Below, piece by piece: positions 8,049 to 16,142 of a DNA stretch of 64,000 bases. The first letter of the stretch is position 1. Each line of letters opens with the position of its first letter. A model generated the notes under the pieces. It was not told the DNA's origin. It made no database searches and saw only the letters and a program-made list of their open reading frames with translations. The position numbers and the translations under genes were made by a program. This stretch comes from Streptomyces sp. NBC_01669 (GTDB lineage Bacteria; Actinomycetota; Actinomycetes; Streptomycetales; Streptomycetaceae): positions 7,556,001 to 7,620,000 of the forward strand of contig NZ_JAPEQG010000001.1 of assembly GCF_026339735.1 (NCBI RefSeq), written 5' to 3'.

Positions 8049-9419
8049 ATGACCATCCCCCTGCTGCTTCTGAGTGCGGCATTCCTTCTCATCCTCGCCA
8101 ACGGATTCTTCGTGGCGGCCGAATTCGGGCTCGTCACGGTGGAGCGGCCGGACGCCGAGCGCGCCGCCGCCGAGGGCGACCGGCGGGCCCGTACCGTCGT
8201 CGACGCCCTGCGCGAGCTCTCCTTCCAGCTCTCCGGCACCCAGCTGGGCATCACCATCACCTCACTGGTCGTCGGCATGCTCGCCGAACCGGCCCTCGCC
8301 CAGCTGCTCGCCGGACCCCTCACCGCGACCGGCCTCCCCGACGGGGCGGTACCCGGCGTCAGCGTGGTGATCGGGATGCTCGTCGCCTCCGCCGTCCAGA
8401 TGGTGATCGGCGAGCTCGTACCGAAGAACTGGGCGGTCTCCAGGCCGCTCCAGGTCGCCCGGTTCGTGGCCGGCCCCCAGCACCGCTTCGCCGGTGCTCT
8501 GCGGCCGGTGATCACGCTGCTGAACACCGTCGCCAACCGGTTGGTCCGCCTGCTGGGTGTCGAACCCACCGATGAGCTGGCCTCCGCCCGCACCCCCGGT
8601 GAACTGGTCTCCCTGGCCCGGCACTCCGCCGAGGCCGGCACCCTCGAACAGGACACCGCCGATCTCTTCGTACGGACCCTGTCGCTCGCCGGACTCACCG
8701 CGCAGCACGTCATGACCCCGCGCGTGAAGGTCAGCGCCCTGCAGTCGACCGCCACCGCGGCGGACGTCCTCAACCTCACCCGCGCCACCGGCCTCTCCCG
8801 TTTCCCGGTCTACCGGGACCGGATCGACGAGGTCGTCGGCATGATCCACCTCAAGGACGCGCTCGCGGTGCCCGCCCAGGAACGCCTGCGCACCACCGCG
8901 GGGCGGATCGCCGTACCGCCCCTCCTCGTGCCCGAGACACTCCCGGTCGAACAGCTGCTTCAGCGCCTGCGCAAGGAGCAGCCGATCGCCGTCGTGGTCG
9001 ACGAGTACGGTGGCACCGCCGGGGTCGTCACCCTGGAGGACATCATCGAGGAGCTGGTCGGCGAGGTCAGGGACGAGCACGACGCGGAAGGCGCCGACCG
9101 GCCCGAACTGGTCGCCGCCGCCCCCGAGGACGGCCGTCCCGCCTGGGACGCCGAAGGCAGCTGCCGGGTCCTCACCCTGCGCCGGATAGGCCTCGACGTA
9201 CCGGAAGGACCGTACGAGACGGTGGCCGGACTGGTCGCCGATCTGCTCGGGCGGATCCCCGCCCCCGGCGACCGGGTCGAGCTGCCGGGCTGGCGGATCT
9301 CGGTCCGCCAGGTCGGTCACTACCGCGCGGAGCAGGTCCGCTTCGTACGCATCGCCGATGTGGCCGAACCGGTCGACGAGCCCTCGGCCGCCCGTGGTGT
9401 CCTGGAGGCCGCACGATGA
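8049..9419 (+). CDS. CNNM/CorC-HlyC family CBS-pair membrane protein
   Basis: 456 aa. The N-terminal DUF21/CNNM transmembrane domain (about residues 1-190, starting PLLLLSAAFLLILANGFFVAAEF) is followed by a CBS pair (about 215-335, with VMTPRVKV and VVDEYGGTAGVVTLEDIIEELVG) and a C-terminal CorC/HlyC domain. Homologues are linked to Mg/Co homeostasis; 'hemolysin' in older names is historical. The start has CCAGGAGG 6 nt upstream. It overlaps the next paralogue by 4 nt, so the two probably assemble together. Confidence 0.88.
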   Translation: MTIPLLLLSAAFLLILANGFFVAAEFGLVTVERPDAERAAAEGDRRARTVVDALRELSFQLSGTQLGITITSLVVGMLAEPALAQLLAGPLTATGLPDGAVPGVSVVIGMLVASAVQMVIGELVPKNWAVSRPLQVARFVAGPQHRFAGALRPVITLLNTVANRLVRLLGVEPTDELASARTPGELVSLARHSAEAGTLEQDTADLFVRTLSLAGLTAQHVMTPRVKVSALQSTATAADVLNLTRATGLSRFPVYRDRIDEVVGMIHLKDALAVPAQERLRTTAGRIAVPPLLVPETLPVEQLLQRLRKEQPIAVVVDEYGGTAGVVTLEDIIEELVGEVRDEHDAEGADRPELVAAAPEDGRPAWDAEGSCRVLTLRRIGLDVPEGPYETVAGLVADLLGRIPAPGDRVELPGWRISVRQVGHYRAEQVRFVRIADVAEPVDEPSAARGVLEAAR

Positions 9420-10561
9420 GCGTCGTCCAGTTGCTCTTCGCCGGGCTCCTCGTCCTGGCGAACGGCTTCTTCGTCGGTGCCGAGTTCGCACTCGTCTCCG
9501 TACGCCGCAGTCAGATCGAACCTCTCGCGGCAGCTGGGTCCGGCAGGGCCCGCCAAGTGCTGTACGGCCTGGAGAACCTGCCGCAGATGATGGCCGCCGC
9601 GCAGTTCGGCATCACCATCTGCTCCCTGACCCTCGGAGCCGTCGCCGAACCGACCGTCGCCCACCTGCTGGAGCCGGTCTTCCACGCGGTTCACATCCCC
9701 GAGGGGCTCATTCACCCGCTCGGCTACGTGCTGGCGCTCGTCCTCGTGGTCTTCCTCCACCTCGTCATCGGCGAAATGGTCCCGAAGAACCTGGCGATGG
9801 CAGCCCCGGAGAAGACCTCACTGTGGCTCAGCCCGGCCCTGGTGGGCTTCGCCCGGCTGTGCCGCCCCGTCACCACGGCGCTGGGCGCGTGCGCCCGGCT
9901 GGTGCTGCGGCTCTTTCGCGTCGAACCCAAGGACGAGGTCGAGGCCGTCTTCACCAGCGAGCAGCTCAACCGGCTCGTCGAGGACTCCGGACAGGCCGGG
10001 CTGCTGGAACCGGAGGCGCAGGAGCGGCTGGAGGACGCCCTGGAGTTGGGCAGCAGGCCGGTCACTGATGTGCTGCTCGCCAGGGCAGCTCTGGTGACGG
10101 TGGACCCGTCGGTCACCCCGCGCAGGATCGAGGAGCTGACCGTACGGACCGGCTACTCACGTTTCCCCGTCTGCGCGGAGGGCGGCGGCCCGTTCATGGG
10201 CTATCTGCACGTCAAGGACGTCCTCGACCTGGAGGACGGCGAACGGGCGGTCCCGCAGCACATCTGGCGCCCGATGGCGACACTGCGCGCGGAGCTGCCC
10301 TTGGACGACGCCCTGACGGTGATGCGCCGCGCCGCGACCCATCTGGCCCAGGTCGCCGACGCATCGGGCCGGATCCTCGGCCTGGTCGCGATGGAGGACG
10401 TCCTGGAAATGCTGGTGGGCGAGGTGCGCGACCCGGCGCACCGGGTCTCGATACCCCGCCGGACGGTGGACGTGGCGCCGACAGGCCCGGTCCCGGACGA
10501 ACTGCAACCGCTGGCAACCGCATCGGGCCCGTCCCCACACGCGAGCGTGTCCGGCGGTTGA
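9416..10561 (+). CDS. Second CNNM/CBS-pair membrane protein
   Basis: 381 aa paralogue of the preceding protein (VQLLFAGLLVLANGFFVGAEFALVSVRRSQIEPL), translated from an ATG overlapping its stop. The transmembrane domain covers about residues 1-190 and a CBS pair about 200-345 (LVAMEDVLEMLVGEVRD). Unlike its neighbour it lacks most of the C-terminal CorC/HlyC domain, ending in a short low-complexity tail. The last codons (ASVSGG) fall in the first copy of a GTCCGGCGGTTGAGGAC repeat, so that repeat has become part of the coding end. Confidence 0.88.
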   Translation: MSVVQLLFAGLLVLANGFFVGAEFALVSVRRSQIEPLAAAGSGRARQVLYGLENLPQMMAAAQFGITICSLTLGAVAEPTVAHLLEPVFHAVHIPEGLIHPLGYVLALVLVVFLHLVIGEMVPKNLAMAAPEKTSLWLSPALVGFARLCRPVTTALGACARLVLRLFRVEPKDEVEAVFTSEQLNRLVEDSGQAGLLEPEAQERLEDALELGSRPVTDVLLARAALVTVDPSVTPRRIEELTVRTGYSRFPVCAEGGGPFMGYLHVKDVLDLEDGERAVPQHIWRPMATLRAELPLDDALTVMRRAATHLAQVADASGRILGLVAMEDVLEMLVGEVRDPAHRVSIPRRTVDVAPTGPVPDELQPLATASGPSPHASVSGG

Positions 10562-10734
10562 GGACGCTCGTGGGCCGGGCGGTCTGATCCGGATCGGTCG
10601 TCGGACGGGCTTCATGTCAGGGCCCGTCCGCCCGCGAGCCCGTCCGGCGGTTGAGGGCGGTCGTGTGCCGCGCGGCCCGACCCGGGCTCCTCGTCGGACG
10701 GGCGCCCATGGACGCCCGTCCGACGGTTGAGGAC
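10549..10734. repeat. Three copies of a GTCCGGCGGTTGAGGAC intergenic repeat
   Basis: Near-identical 17-mers occur at 10549-10565 (GTCCGGCGGTTGAGGAC), 10642-10658 (final segment GAGGGC) and 10718-10734 (GTCCGACGGTTGAGGAC). They alternate with inverted GACGGGC/GCCCGTC pieces. From memory, related GTCCGGCGATTGAGGAC-type units are widespread between streptomycete genes. The cluster fills the gap between two convergent genes, so it may act as a bidirectional terminator or mRNA 3'-end structure. Confidence 0.75.
10694..10723. terminator. Bidirectional hairpin between convergent genes
   Basis: A perfect 11-bp stem, TCGGACGGGCG (10694-10704) with CGCCCGTCCGA (10713-10723) and an 8-nt loop. It lies between the CNNM gene end (10561) and the end of the minus-strand EccA-like gene (10791). 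No U-tract follows, as is usual for Streptomyces hairpins. Confidence 0.6.
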
Positions 10735-10790
10735 GGACCGCCCCACCGGGCGGCCCCGGTCCCGCCACCCGCCGCACCCGACCGGCAAGG

Positions 10791-12704
10791 TCACAGCGGC
10801 GGAGGCTCCTGCTGCCCCCGGTCAACGGGCCCTCGGCCGGACAGCACTTCGCCGTACGCCTGCATCAGATCCGGCAGTCGCAGCGTCGCCAGATCGTCGC
10901 GGGTGGGCACCGTCGCGTACCCGGAGAGCCGCAAGTCCCGGTACGCGCAGCTCTTCTCGTACAGCGTGCGCAGGAACCGTCCGTTGCCCAGCTCGTCGAT
11001 CCAGCCCTGGTCGACGACGTGGCCGCTGATCGAGCGCAGTTCCTCCAGGGACTCCTCGTCCCACACGTCGTCGTTGTCGGCGGCCAGTACCTCGCCGATC
11101 GAGGTGAGTTCCAGCGGCCGGTAGCTGGGGAAGTCCACCCGGGTGGTGAACCGGGAGGAGAGCCCGGGGTTGGTGGCCAGCAGCCGGTCCATGCCTTCGG
11201 GGTAGCCCGCGAGGATGACGACGAGATGGTCCCGGTTGTCCTCGGCCCGCTTGAGGAGGACCTGCAGCGCCTCGTCCCCGTACGCGTCGCCCTTGCTGTA
11301 GCCGGAGTTGGAGAGGCTGTACGCCTCGTCGACGAACAGCACCCCGCCCAGCGCCGAGTCGATCAGCTCATTGGCCTTGACCGCTGTCTGTCCGAGGAAC
11401 TCGCCGACCAGATCGGAGCGTTGGGCCTCGACGAGATGGTCCCCGCCGAGCAGCCCCAGCGCGTAGAAGACCCGGCCCAGGATGCGGGCCACTGTGGTCT
11501 TCCCGGTGCCCGAGGGGCCGGAGAAGACGAAGTGGCGTTTCGGCGGTTGGACCGGAAGTCCCTGGCCGGCCCGCAGCCGCGCCATGTTCAGCTGCGCGGA
11601 CAATGCTTTGACCTGGCGCTTGACCGGTTCGAGGCCGACCATCCGCTCCAGCTCCGCCAGCGCCGCGGCGAGCAGCACCGGATCGCTGGGCCCCGCCGGG
11701 AATGCCTGCGACGACTGGCCGGGCACGGCGGTCTTCTCCCGTGCTCCGTCTGTCCGCGGAGGCACCCCGACGTCCGGCAGGTTCTGCGGATCGCCGCCGG
11801 GCCGCAGTTCCCGCCCGCCCACCAGATCGGTGCCGAGCAGTGAGTCCCCGTCCGGCAACGTCTCCGCGGATGTGGAGTCGGCGCCGAATCCGGTCAGCGA
11901 CACGGACGCGAGACCGGCCGCCTCGTCGGAGCCTTCGAGCCCGTCGTAGTCCGCGATCGCGGCGAGCCGCGCCGAGGTGTCCATGAACGCCGGATCGATC
12001 CGGTGCACTGCTCTGTAGAGCGGCAGGGCGGCAGCGCTGCGCCCGGTTCCCTCGTGTGCGCGGGCCAGCCAGTAGCGCAGTTCCTTGCGCTGCGGCTGTT
12101 CGCTGCGGCAGCGCATCAGCGCGGTGGAGAGCAGCGGCTCGGCCTGCCCGTACATCTCCAGCCGCACCCGCGCCATCCCGCCGAAGAGCCCCGCCTCGAT
12201 GCCGAGCAGCGGATCGTCGACGAGCTGTTCGGTGTGGCGGACGAGCTGTTCCCAGTCCTTGACCAGATACGAGCGGCAGGCGTGCAGGAACCGCACCTGC
12301 GGGTCCGCGTCCACGGGTGGCAGTCCGGCCAGTGCCCGGTCCAGCTCCGGGACATGGCGTCCGTCCAGCCAGTGCGAGGCGTGCGCGAGCAGCAGATCAC
12401 GCGGGCTCTCCAGTACGGGCTGTACCCACCAGCCCAGCCAGTACCAGGAGTTGAGCGTGCGTCGGTGACGGGTGCGCTGTTCGCCGAAGCGCTCGCGGTG
12501 GCGGTACATCCGCAGCAGCGCGGTCGTCGTGTCGATCCGCAGGGCGTGGAGGCCGAGCCAGCCGTCCGCCATGCCGGGATCCAGCCGCACCGCCGTTCTG
12601 AACTCCTCCTCGGCCTGCGGATAGGCGCCCATCGTGTAGGCGTCCACGCCGCGCAGCCAGGCGAGGTCGGCCGGGGCCTGTGCGCCCTGCGTGCCGATGT
12701 CCAT
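10791..12704 (-). CDS. EccA-like AAA+ ATPase (CbxX/CfqX family) with TPR N-terminus
   Basis: 637 aa from ATG 12704 (GGGGGA 5-10 nt upstream); the frame is open to 12812 but the extra residues look non-native. The N-terminal half is helical and TPR-like (AYPQAEEEFRTAVRLDPGMADGWLGL). The C-terminal half is an AAA+ module with Walker A GPSGTGKTT near residue 395, Walker B GVLFVDEAYSL near 455 and a sensor region LVVILAGYPEGMDRLL. It matches the EccA type-VII secretion ATPase layout, but no ESX substrate, EccB, EccC or EccD gene is nearby. It may serve a distant ESX locus or another process; the general CbxX name is safer. Confidence 0.8.
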   Translation of the reverse strand: MDIGTQGAQAPADLAWLRGVDAYTMGAYPQAEEEFRTAVRLDPGMADGWLGLHALRIDTTTALLRMYRHRERFGEQRTRHRRTLNSWYWLGWWVQPVLESPRDLLLAHASHWLDGRHVPELDRALAGLPPVDADPQVRFLHACRSYLVKDWEQLVRHTEQLVDDPLLGIEAGLFGGMARVRLEMYGQAEPLLSTALMRCRSEQPQRKELRYWLARAHEGTGRSAAALPLYRAVHRIDPAFMDTSARLAAIADYDGLEGSDEAAGLASVSLTGFGADSTSAETLPDGDSLLGTDLVGGRELRPGGDPQNLPDVGVPPRTDGAREKTAVPGQSSQAFPAGPSDPVLLAAALAELERMVGLEPVKRQVKALSAQLNMARLRAGQGLPVQPPKRHFVFSGPSGTGKTTVARILGRVFYALGLLGGDHLVEAQRSDLVGEFLGQTAVKANELIDSALGGVLFVDEAYSLSNSGYSKGDAYGDEALQVLLKRAEDNRDHLVVILAGYPEGMDRLLATNPGLSSRFTTRVDFPSYRPLELTSIGEVLAADNDDVWDEESLEELRSISGHVVDQGWIDELGNGRFLRTLYEKSCAYRDLRLSGYATVPTRDDLATLRLPDLMQAYGEVLSGRGPVDRGQQEPPPL

Positions 12705-12810
12705 CAGGTCCCCCACAAGCCGTGCCCCCAGGTTGTCCCGCCGCACGACCCGCCCGTCCAGGCGCGCTGAACCGCACTGCCGTGGACGGGAATTGACCGC
12801 ACCGAGAGGC

Positions 12811-12828
12811 ATCGTACCTGCGCAGGTA
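12811..12828 (-). promoter_or_regulatory. Palindrome overlapping a -10-like box upstream of the EccA-like gene
   Basis: TACCTGCGCAGGTA is a perfect 14-bp palindrome (12815-12828). It touches a minus-strand TACGAT box (12816-12811) about 105 nt before the ATG at 12704. This layout suggests an operator over a promoter, but no regulator is known. Confidence 0.35.
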
Positions 12829-12919
12829 GTGCGCGGCTAAGAGCACCGCAAGCAGAACGAGGACCGTGACCGAGGGTAAGCGGAATCCGGTGAACAACCA
12901 TGTGGAAGGGGGTGCGGGG

Positions 12920-12993
12920 ACAGAACGAAGCCCCCGATCACGGGGGAACAACCGGGGGCTTCGCGTCAGTGAGGGCTCCGAAAAGCCGCACAT
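12920..12993 (-). ncRNA. Candidate small RNA or attenuated leader
   Basis: The 360-nt gap 12705-13064 holds no convincing gene. On the minus strand a good promoter (next entry) would start RNA near 12993. This RNA has a small 5' hairpin (GGCTTTTCGGAGCC) and then a strong 10-bp terminator (12962-12927). The product would be about 70 nt. Because the EccA-like gene lies 220 nt further on in the same direction, it could also be an attenuated leader. An ATG at 12993 opens a frame through the terminator, which argues against coding. Confidence 0.4.
12927..12962 (-). terminator. Strong intrinsic-type terminator
   Basis: Perfect 10-bp stem, GAAGCCCCCG (12927-12936) with CGGGGGCTTC (12953-12962) and a 16-nt loop. 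Read on the minus strand it is followed by GTTCTGT. It would end both the kinase-like gene (stop at 13065) and the small transcript starting near 12993. Confidence 0.75.
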
Positions 12994-12998
12994 TGAGA

Positions 12999-13027
12999 AC
13001 GTAAGACCTGTACCGTCTCCGGGTCAA
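12999..13027 (-). promoter_or_regulatory. Vegetative-type promoter
   Basis: Minus strand: -35 TTGACC (13027-13022), 17-nt spacer, -10 TTACGT (13004-12999). It lies just past the stop of the upstream kinase-like gene and 35 nt before a terminator, so it fits a short independent RNA. Confidence 0.5.
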
Positions 13028-13064
13028 GCGGAGTTGAGGCACTTCCGGGCCGTTCTCCGACTGG

Positions 13065-13694
13065 TCAGTACGTCGCACACGGAGGCTCACGGTGGGTGAC
13101 GGAACGGTTCGCTCCTGCTGTCGTACGAGGCCCCTCCAACCACTCGTACCCCACAGGCAACTGGCGTACCAGAGCATCCGCGTACGGGCGCGACGGATCG
13201 GCGGCGAAATGTTGTTCCTCGGCCACGGTCCACCCGTCCCAGAAGGCCGAAAGTGCCGGCCCGTCCCGTCGTCGGCCCCGCTGCCAGGACGCCAGGGGGT
13301 CGAGCTCCATCCACCACAGCCGTGCGAGATGCGGGCGCAGGGCCCGGCGGCCGGCGCCCACTCCCTCGATCAGTACCACCGGTGCCGGTTCCAGTGTCCG
13401 CGGTGGGCCGAGGCGCCGGGCTGTCCAGTCGTACGGCGCGTAGTGTGCGGTCTCCCCGCGCGACAGCGGGCCGATCACCTGGTCCCGGAGCCGGTCCGCC
13501 CAGCCGAACAGCTCCTCGTGGGTGGCCAGGTCGTCCAGACGCAGCACGGGCGCGTCCCCGAGTGCCGCCGAGAGGCGGGAGGCGAGAGTGCTCTTGCCCG
13601 ATCCCGCATGACCGTCGACGGCGATCAGCCGCACGGGTCCGCAGGACGGCGGCAGGGCGATCAGTCCTGAGGCGAGGCGGGCGAGGTCGTTCAT
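13065..13694 (-). CDS. Uridine kinase-like P-loop protein
   Basis: 209 aa from ATG 13694; the longer open frame is low-complexity and unlikely. Walker A is clear near residue 30 (AVDGHAGSGKSTLASRL), followed by RLDDLATHEE, a DWTARR segment and VVLIEGVGAGRRAL, the pattern of the uridine kinase/phosphoribulokinase-like group. It is annotated in many actinobacteria only as a uridine kinase-like protein; substrate is unproven. It is divergent from the C39-like peptidase gene, with 175 nt between them. Confidence 0.75.
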   Translation of the reverse strand: MNDLARLASGLIALPPSCGPVRLIAVDGHAGSGKSTLASRLSAALGDAPVLRLDDLATHEELFGWADRLRDQVIGPLSRGETAHYAPYDWTARRLGPPRTLEPAPVVLIEGVGAGRRALRPHLARLWWMELDPLASWQRGRRRDGPALSAFWDGWTVAEEQHFAADPSRPYADALVRQLPVGYEWLEGPRTTAGANRSVTHREPPCATY

Positions 13695-13869
13695 GCGGAC
13701 CAGCGTACGAGGCGATGCGAAGCAACCGCAGGTCACGCCAGTGGACCAGACCAATATTTGTTCCGCGACGCGAGGCGAATCGCTGGCCCAATCCGGCTGC
13801 GAACCGCAATAGTTGGCGCACTGTCGTGCACCCGCAGCCCCATTCCGCTTACGACCGGGGGTCTCGCCC

Positions 13870-15237
13870 ATGAACAGACCGACTTCACGCAGAACCGTGC
13901 TGACCGCCGCGCTCGCCGTGGCCGCCGGCGGCGGCGCGGCGGCGTCCGCAGGCTCCGCAGCCGCCGCGCCCTCGCTCGCCCCGCCCCGCGCGCCCTCGGC
14001 TGCCGCAGCCCTGGTGGACAACCATTCCTGGAGTACGTACACCGACTGGCGCAGCGGTTCCGGCGCCGGGACGCGCGCCGTCGCGGGCCGACGGCCCGGA
14101 CTGGTGATCGGCACCCCGCAGGGGCGTACCGACTACACCGACCCGCACACCGGGAAGACGGCGGCCTGGGAGTACGCGACGTGGACCTCGCCGCGCCACT
14201 GCTCGTCGGTCCCGGCGACCGAGGTGATCGCGTCCTGGAACGCGGACGCCCCGGCCGGCACCTGGATCCAGATCGAACTGCGCGGCAGCTACTCGGACGA
14301 CACCGAGACCCCCTGGTACGTGATGGGCCGCTGGGCGGCGGGCGACGGCGACATCCGCCGTACCTCCGTCGACGACCAGACCGACGGCAAGAGCTCGATC
14401 TGGACGGACACCTTCTCGGTGGACGACGCGGCGAGCGGGCTGCGGCTGGTCTCCTACCGGCTGCGGCTCACCCTCTACCGGACTCCGGGCAGTCGCCTCA
14501 CGCCGACCGTGTGGCGGCTCGGCGCGATGGCCTCGGACATCCCCGACCGGTTCACCGTGGAGCCCAGCACGCCCGGCCTCGCCCGGGAACTGCCGGTGCC
14601 GCGCTACTCGCAGAATGTGCACGCCGGCCAGTACCCGGAGTACGACAACGGCGGTGAGGCGTGGTGCAGCCCCACCTCCTCACAGATGATCATCGAGTAC
14701 TGGGGGCGCAGGCCCACCACCGAGGATCTCGCCTGGGTGAAGCCAGGCCTCGCGGACCCACAGGTCTGCCACGCGGCCCGCTTCACGTACGACTACCAGT
14801 ACGAGGGCTGCGGCAACTGGCCGTTCAACGCCGCCTATGCCGCCACGTACGACGACATGAGCGCGGTGGTGACCCGGCTGAGTTCGCTGACGGACCTGGA
14901 GACGCTGATCCGGGCGGGCATCCCGGCCATAACGTCGCAGTCGTTCCTCAAGGCGGAGCTGACCGGGGCCGGGTACGGGACCTCCGGTCATCTCATGACC
15001 GTGATCGGGTTCACGGCGGAGGGCGACGTGATCGCCAACGACCCCGCCTCGCCGAACAACGAGGCCGTCCGCCGGATCTACAAGCGCCACGAGTGGGAGA
15101 CGATCTGGCTCCGCACCAAGCGCTACAACGCGAGCGGCAAAGTGGTGTCGGGCACAGGCGGCGTCTGCTACCTGTACTTCCCGGCGCACCCGACCCCAGC
15201 CCAGAAGCGGGCTCTGGCCGCTGTCGGGGTCGCCTGA
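13870..15237 (+). CDS. Exported C39-like peptidase
   Basis: 455 aa with a twin-arginine signal (SRRTVLTAALAVAAGGG, then an Ala-rich cleavage region). Residues about 45-240 form a conserved extracellular beta-rich region. Residues about 250-455 carry the papain-like C39 fold: catalytic Cys266 in EAWCSPTSSQM, His374 in SGHLMTVIGF and an NDPASPNN strand in the Asp/Asn position. It is not fused to an ABC transporter, so it is not a bacteriocin exporter. It likely cleaves peptides outside the cell; substrate unknown. The upstream AT-rich stretch near 13751 may hold the promoter. Confidence 0.85.
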   Translation: MNRPTSRRTVLTAALAVAAGGGAAASAGSAAAAPSLAPPRAPSAAAALVDNHSWSTYTDWRSGSGAGTRAVAGRRPGLVIGTPQGRTDYTDPHTGKTAAWEYATWTSPRHCSSVPATEVIASWNADAPAGTWIQIELRGSYSDDTETPWYVMGRWAAGDGDIRRTSVDDQTDGKSSIWTDTFSVDDAASGLRLVSYRLRLTLYRTPGSRLTPTVWRLGAMASDIPDRFTVEPSTPGLARELPVPRYSQNVHAGQYPEYDNGGEAWCSPTSSQMIIEYWGRRPTTEDLAWVKPGLADPQVCHAARFTYDYQYEGCGNWPFNAAYAATYDDMSAVVTRLSSLTDLETLIRAGIPAITSQSFLKAELTGAGYGTSGHLMTVIGFTAEGDVIANDPASPNNEAVRRIYKRHEWETIWLRTKRYNASGKVVSGTGGVCYLYFPAHPTPAQKRALAAVGVA

Positions 15238-15353
15238 AACGCCCGGCGCACGTCGGGGAAGTGACCGATGTCTCTACCCCGGGGGCCCGTTCCGCTGGCA
15301 CTGTGGTCGGGTCATCGGGGGACGTTCACTGCCAGCCGACCGAGTGGGATGCC

Positions 15354-15506
15354 ATGACCACGACCGCCGCCGCAACCACCGCCACTGCCCGCCGCCGTGC
15401 ACGGACCGGAGGTCCCGAGGACCGGTCCGGGCTGGTGGAGAACCTCCTGGGCTGGACGCTCGTCGTCGTCATCGCCATGTTCGTCACTCAGCTCGGCCTC
15501 ATGTGA
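15354..15506 (+). CDS. Small single-pass membrane protein
   Basis: 50 aa from ATG 15354. A Thr/Ala/Arg-rich N-terminus (ATTATARRRARTGG) is followed by a C-terminal transmembrane helix (LLGWTLVVVIAMFVTQLGLM) ending at the stop. The ribosome site is weak (GTGGGA). It lies 116 nt after the C39-like gene and is closed by a strong terminator 22 nt downstream, which supports expression. No function is known. Confidence 0.6.
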   Translation: MTTTAAATTATARRRARTGGPEDRSGLVENLLGWTLVVVIAMFVTQLGLM

Positions 15507-15528
15507 CCGTGGTGCGCCCGGCGCGCAC

Positions 15529-15567
15529 GGAAGGGGCGGGGAGCCTGCCCGGCTCCCCGCCCCTTCC
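15529..15567. terminator. 16-bp perfect terminator hairpin
   Basis: A perfect 16-bp GC-rich stem (15529-15544 with 15552-15567) and a 7-nt loop lie between the small membrane protein and the convergent chitinase remnant, so it can serve both directions. Confidence 0.85.
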
Positions 15568-15585
15568 CGCGTCGGCCCGCAGTCG

Positions 15586-15858
15586 TCAGTCGATCGCCTT
15601 GATCAGCTCACCGTCGGCGGTGTCACCGCTGAGCTCCCAGAAGAAGGTGCCGCCCAGGCCCTGTTGGTTCTTGTACTGCATCTTCGTGGCGATGGTGGCC
15701 GGGGTGTCGTAGCTCCACCAGTCGGTGCCGCAGTGCGCGTACGCCGTGCCCGCCACGGTGCCCGTGGCCGGGCAGCTGTTCCTGAGGACCTTGTAGTCCT
15801 CGATGCCCGCCTCGTACGTGCCCGGGGCGGCGCCGGTCGCCGTGCCGCCCGGAACCGT
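15586..15858 (-). pseudogene. GH18 chitinase remnant, C-terminal end only
   Basis: From 15858 to the TGA at 15588-15586 the minus strand reads as the last 90 residues of a family-18 chitinase: GTYEAGIEDY, CGTDWWSYDTPATIATK and GLGGTFFWELSGD, ending ELIKAID. There is no start codon, signal peptide, binding domain or catalytic DxxDxDxE strand. Immediately upstream is a chitinase-type promoter, so a deletion has joined promoter to C-terminus, removing everything between. It is a different gene from the one at 1098-1406, because each has its own promoter with different repeat sequences. Confidence 0.85.
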
Positions 15859-15895
15859 AGGTGGACTAGACCAATTGGGTCAATGGTTCGGACCA
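15854..15895 (-). promoter_or_regulatory. Second chitinase promoter with DasR-like direct repeats
   Basis: Minus strand: TGGTCCGAACCA (15895-15884), -35 TTGACC (15883-15878), TGGTCTAGTCCA (15873-15862) and a -10-like TACGGT (15859-15854) after 18 nt. The second repeat differs from TGGTCTAGACCA by one base. The promoter now drives only a chitinase C-terminal scrap. Confidence 0.75.
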
Positions 15896-16142
15896 TCCCC
15901 TTGGTCGTCCGGCCCCGCCCGGGTCGTCCGGGCGCCCTCTCTGTCACCCCGTGACGGATACCGTCCGATCGGGCATACTCGACCCGCCACGGCCGCTGGC
16001 CAGCAACTCTCGTAATCCGGGAGGGCAGCAGCGGTTTGGGTACTAGTGCTTTTCCGGGCCCCGGTCCGGAGATCCCCCGGCGGAGCCGCTCACACCCCGC
16101 GCGCGCACCGCCGCAACGCCCGACAGGGAGGAGAGCGCCGTC

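Noticed and set aside
12397..12993. 198-aa minus frame starting at ATG 12993
   Set aside because: Runs through a strong terminator hairpin and then into another frame of the EccA-like gene; better read as an untranslated RNA.
13870..15237. Bacteriocin ABC exporter with C39 domain
   Set aside because: No ABC or transmembrane domain; a Tat signal precedes a stand-alone C39-like fold.
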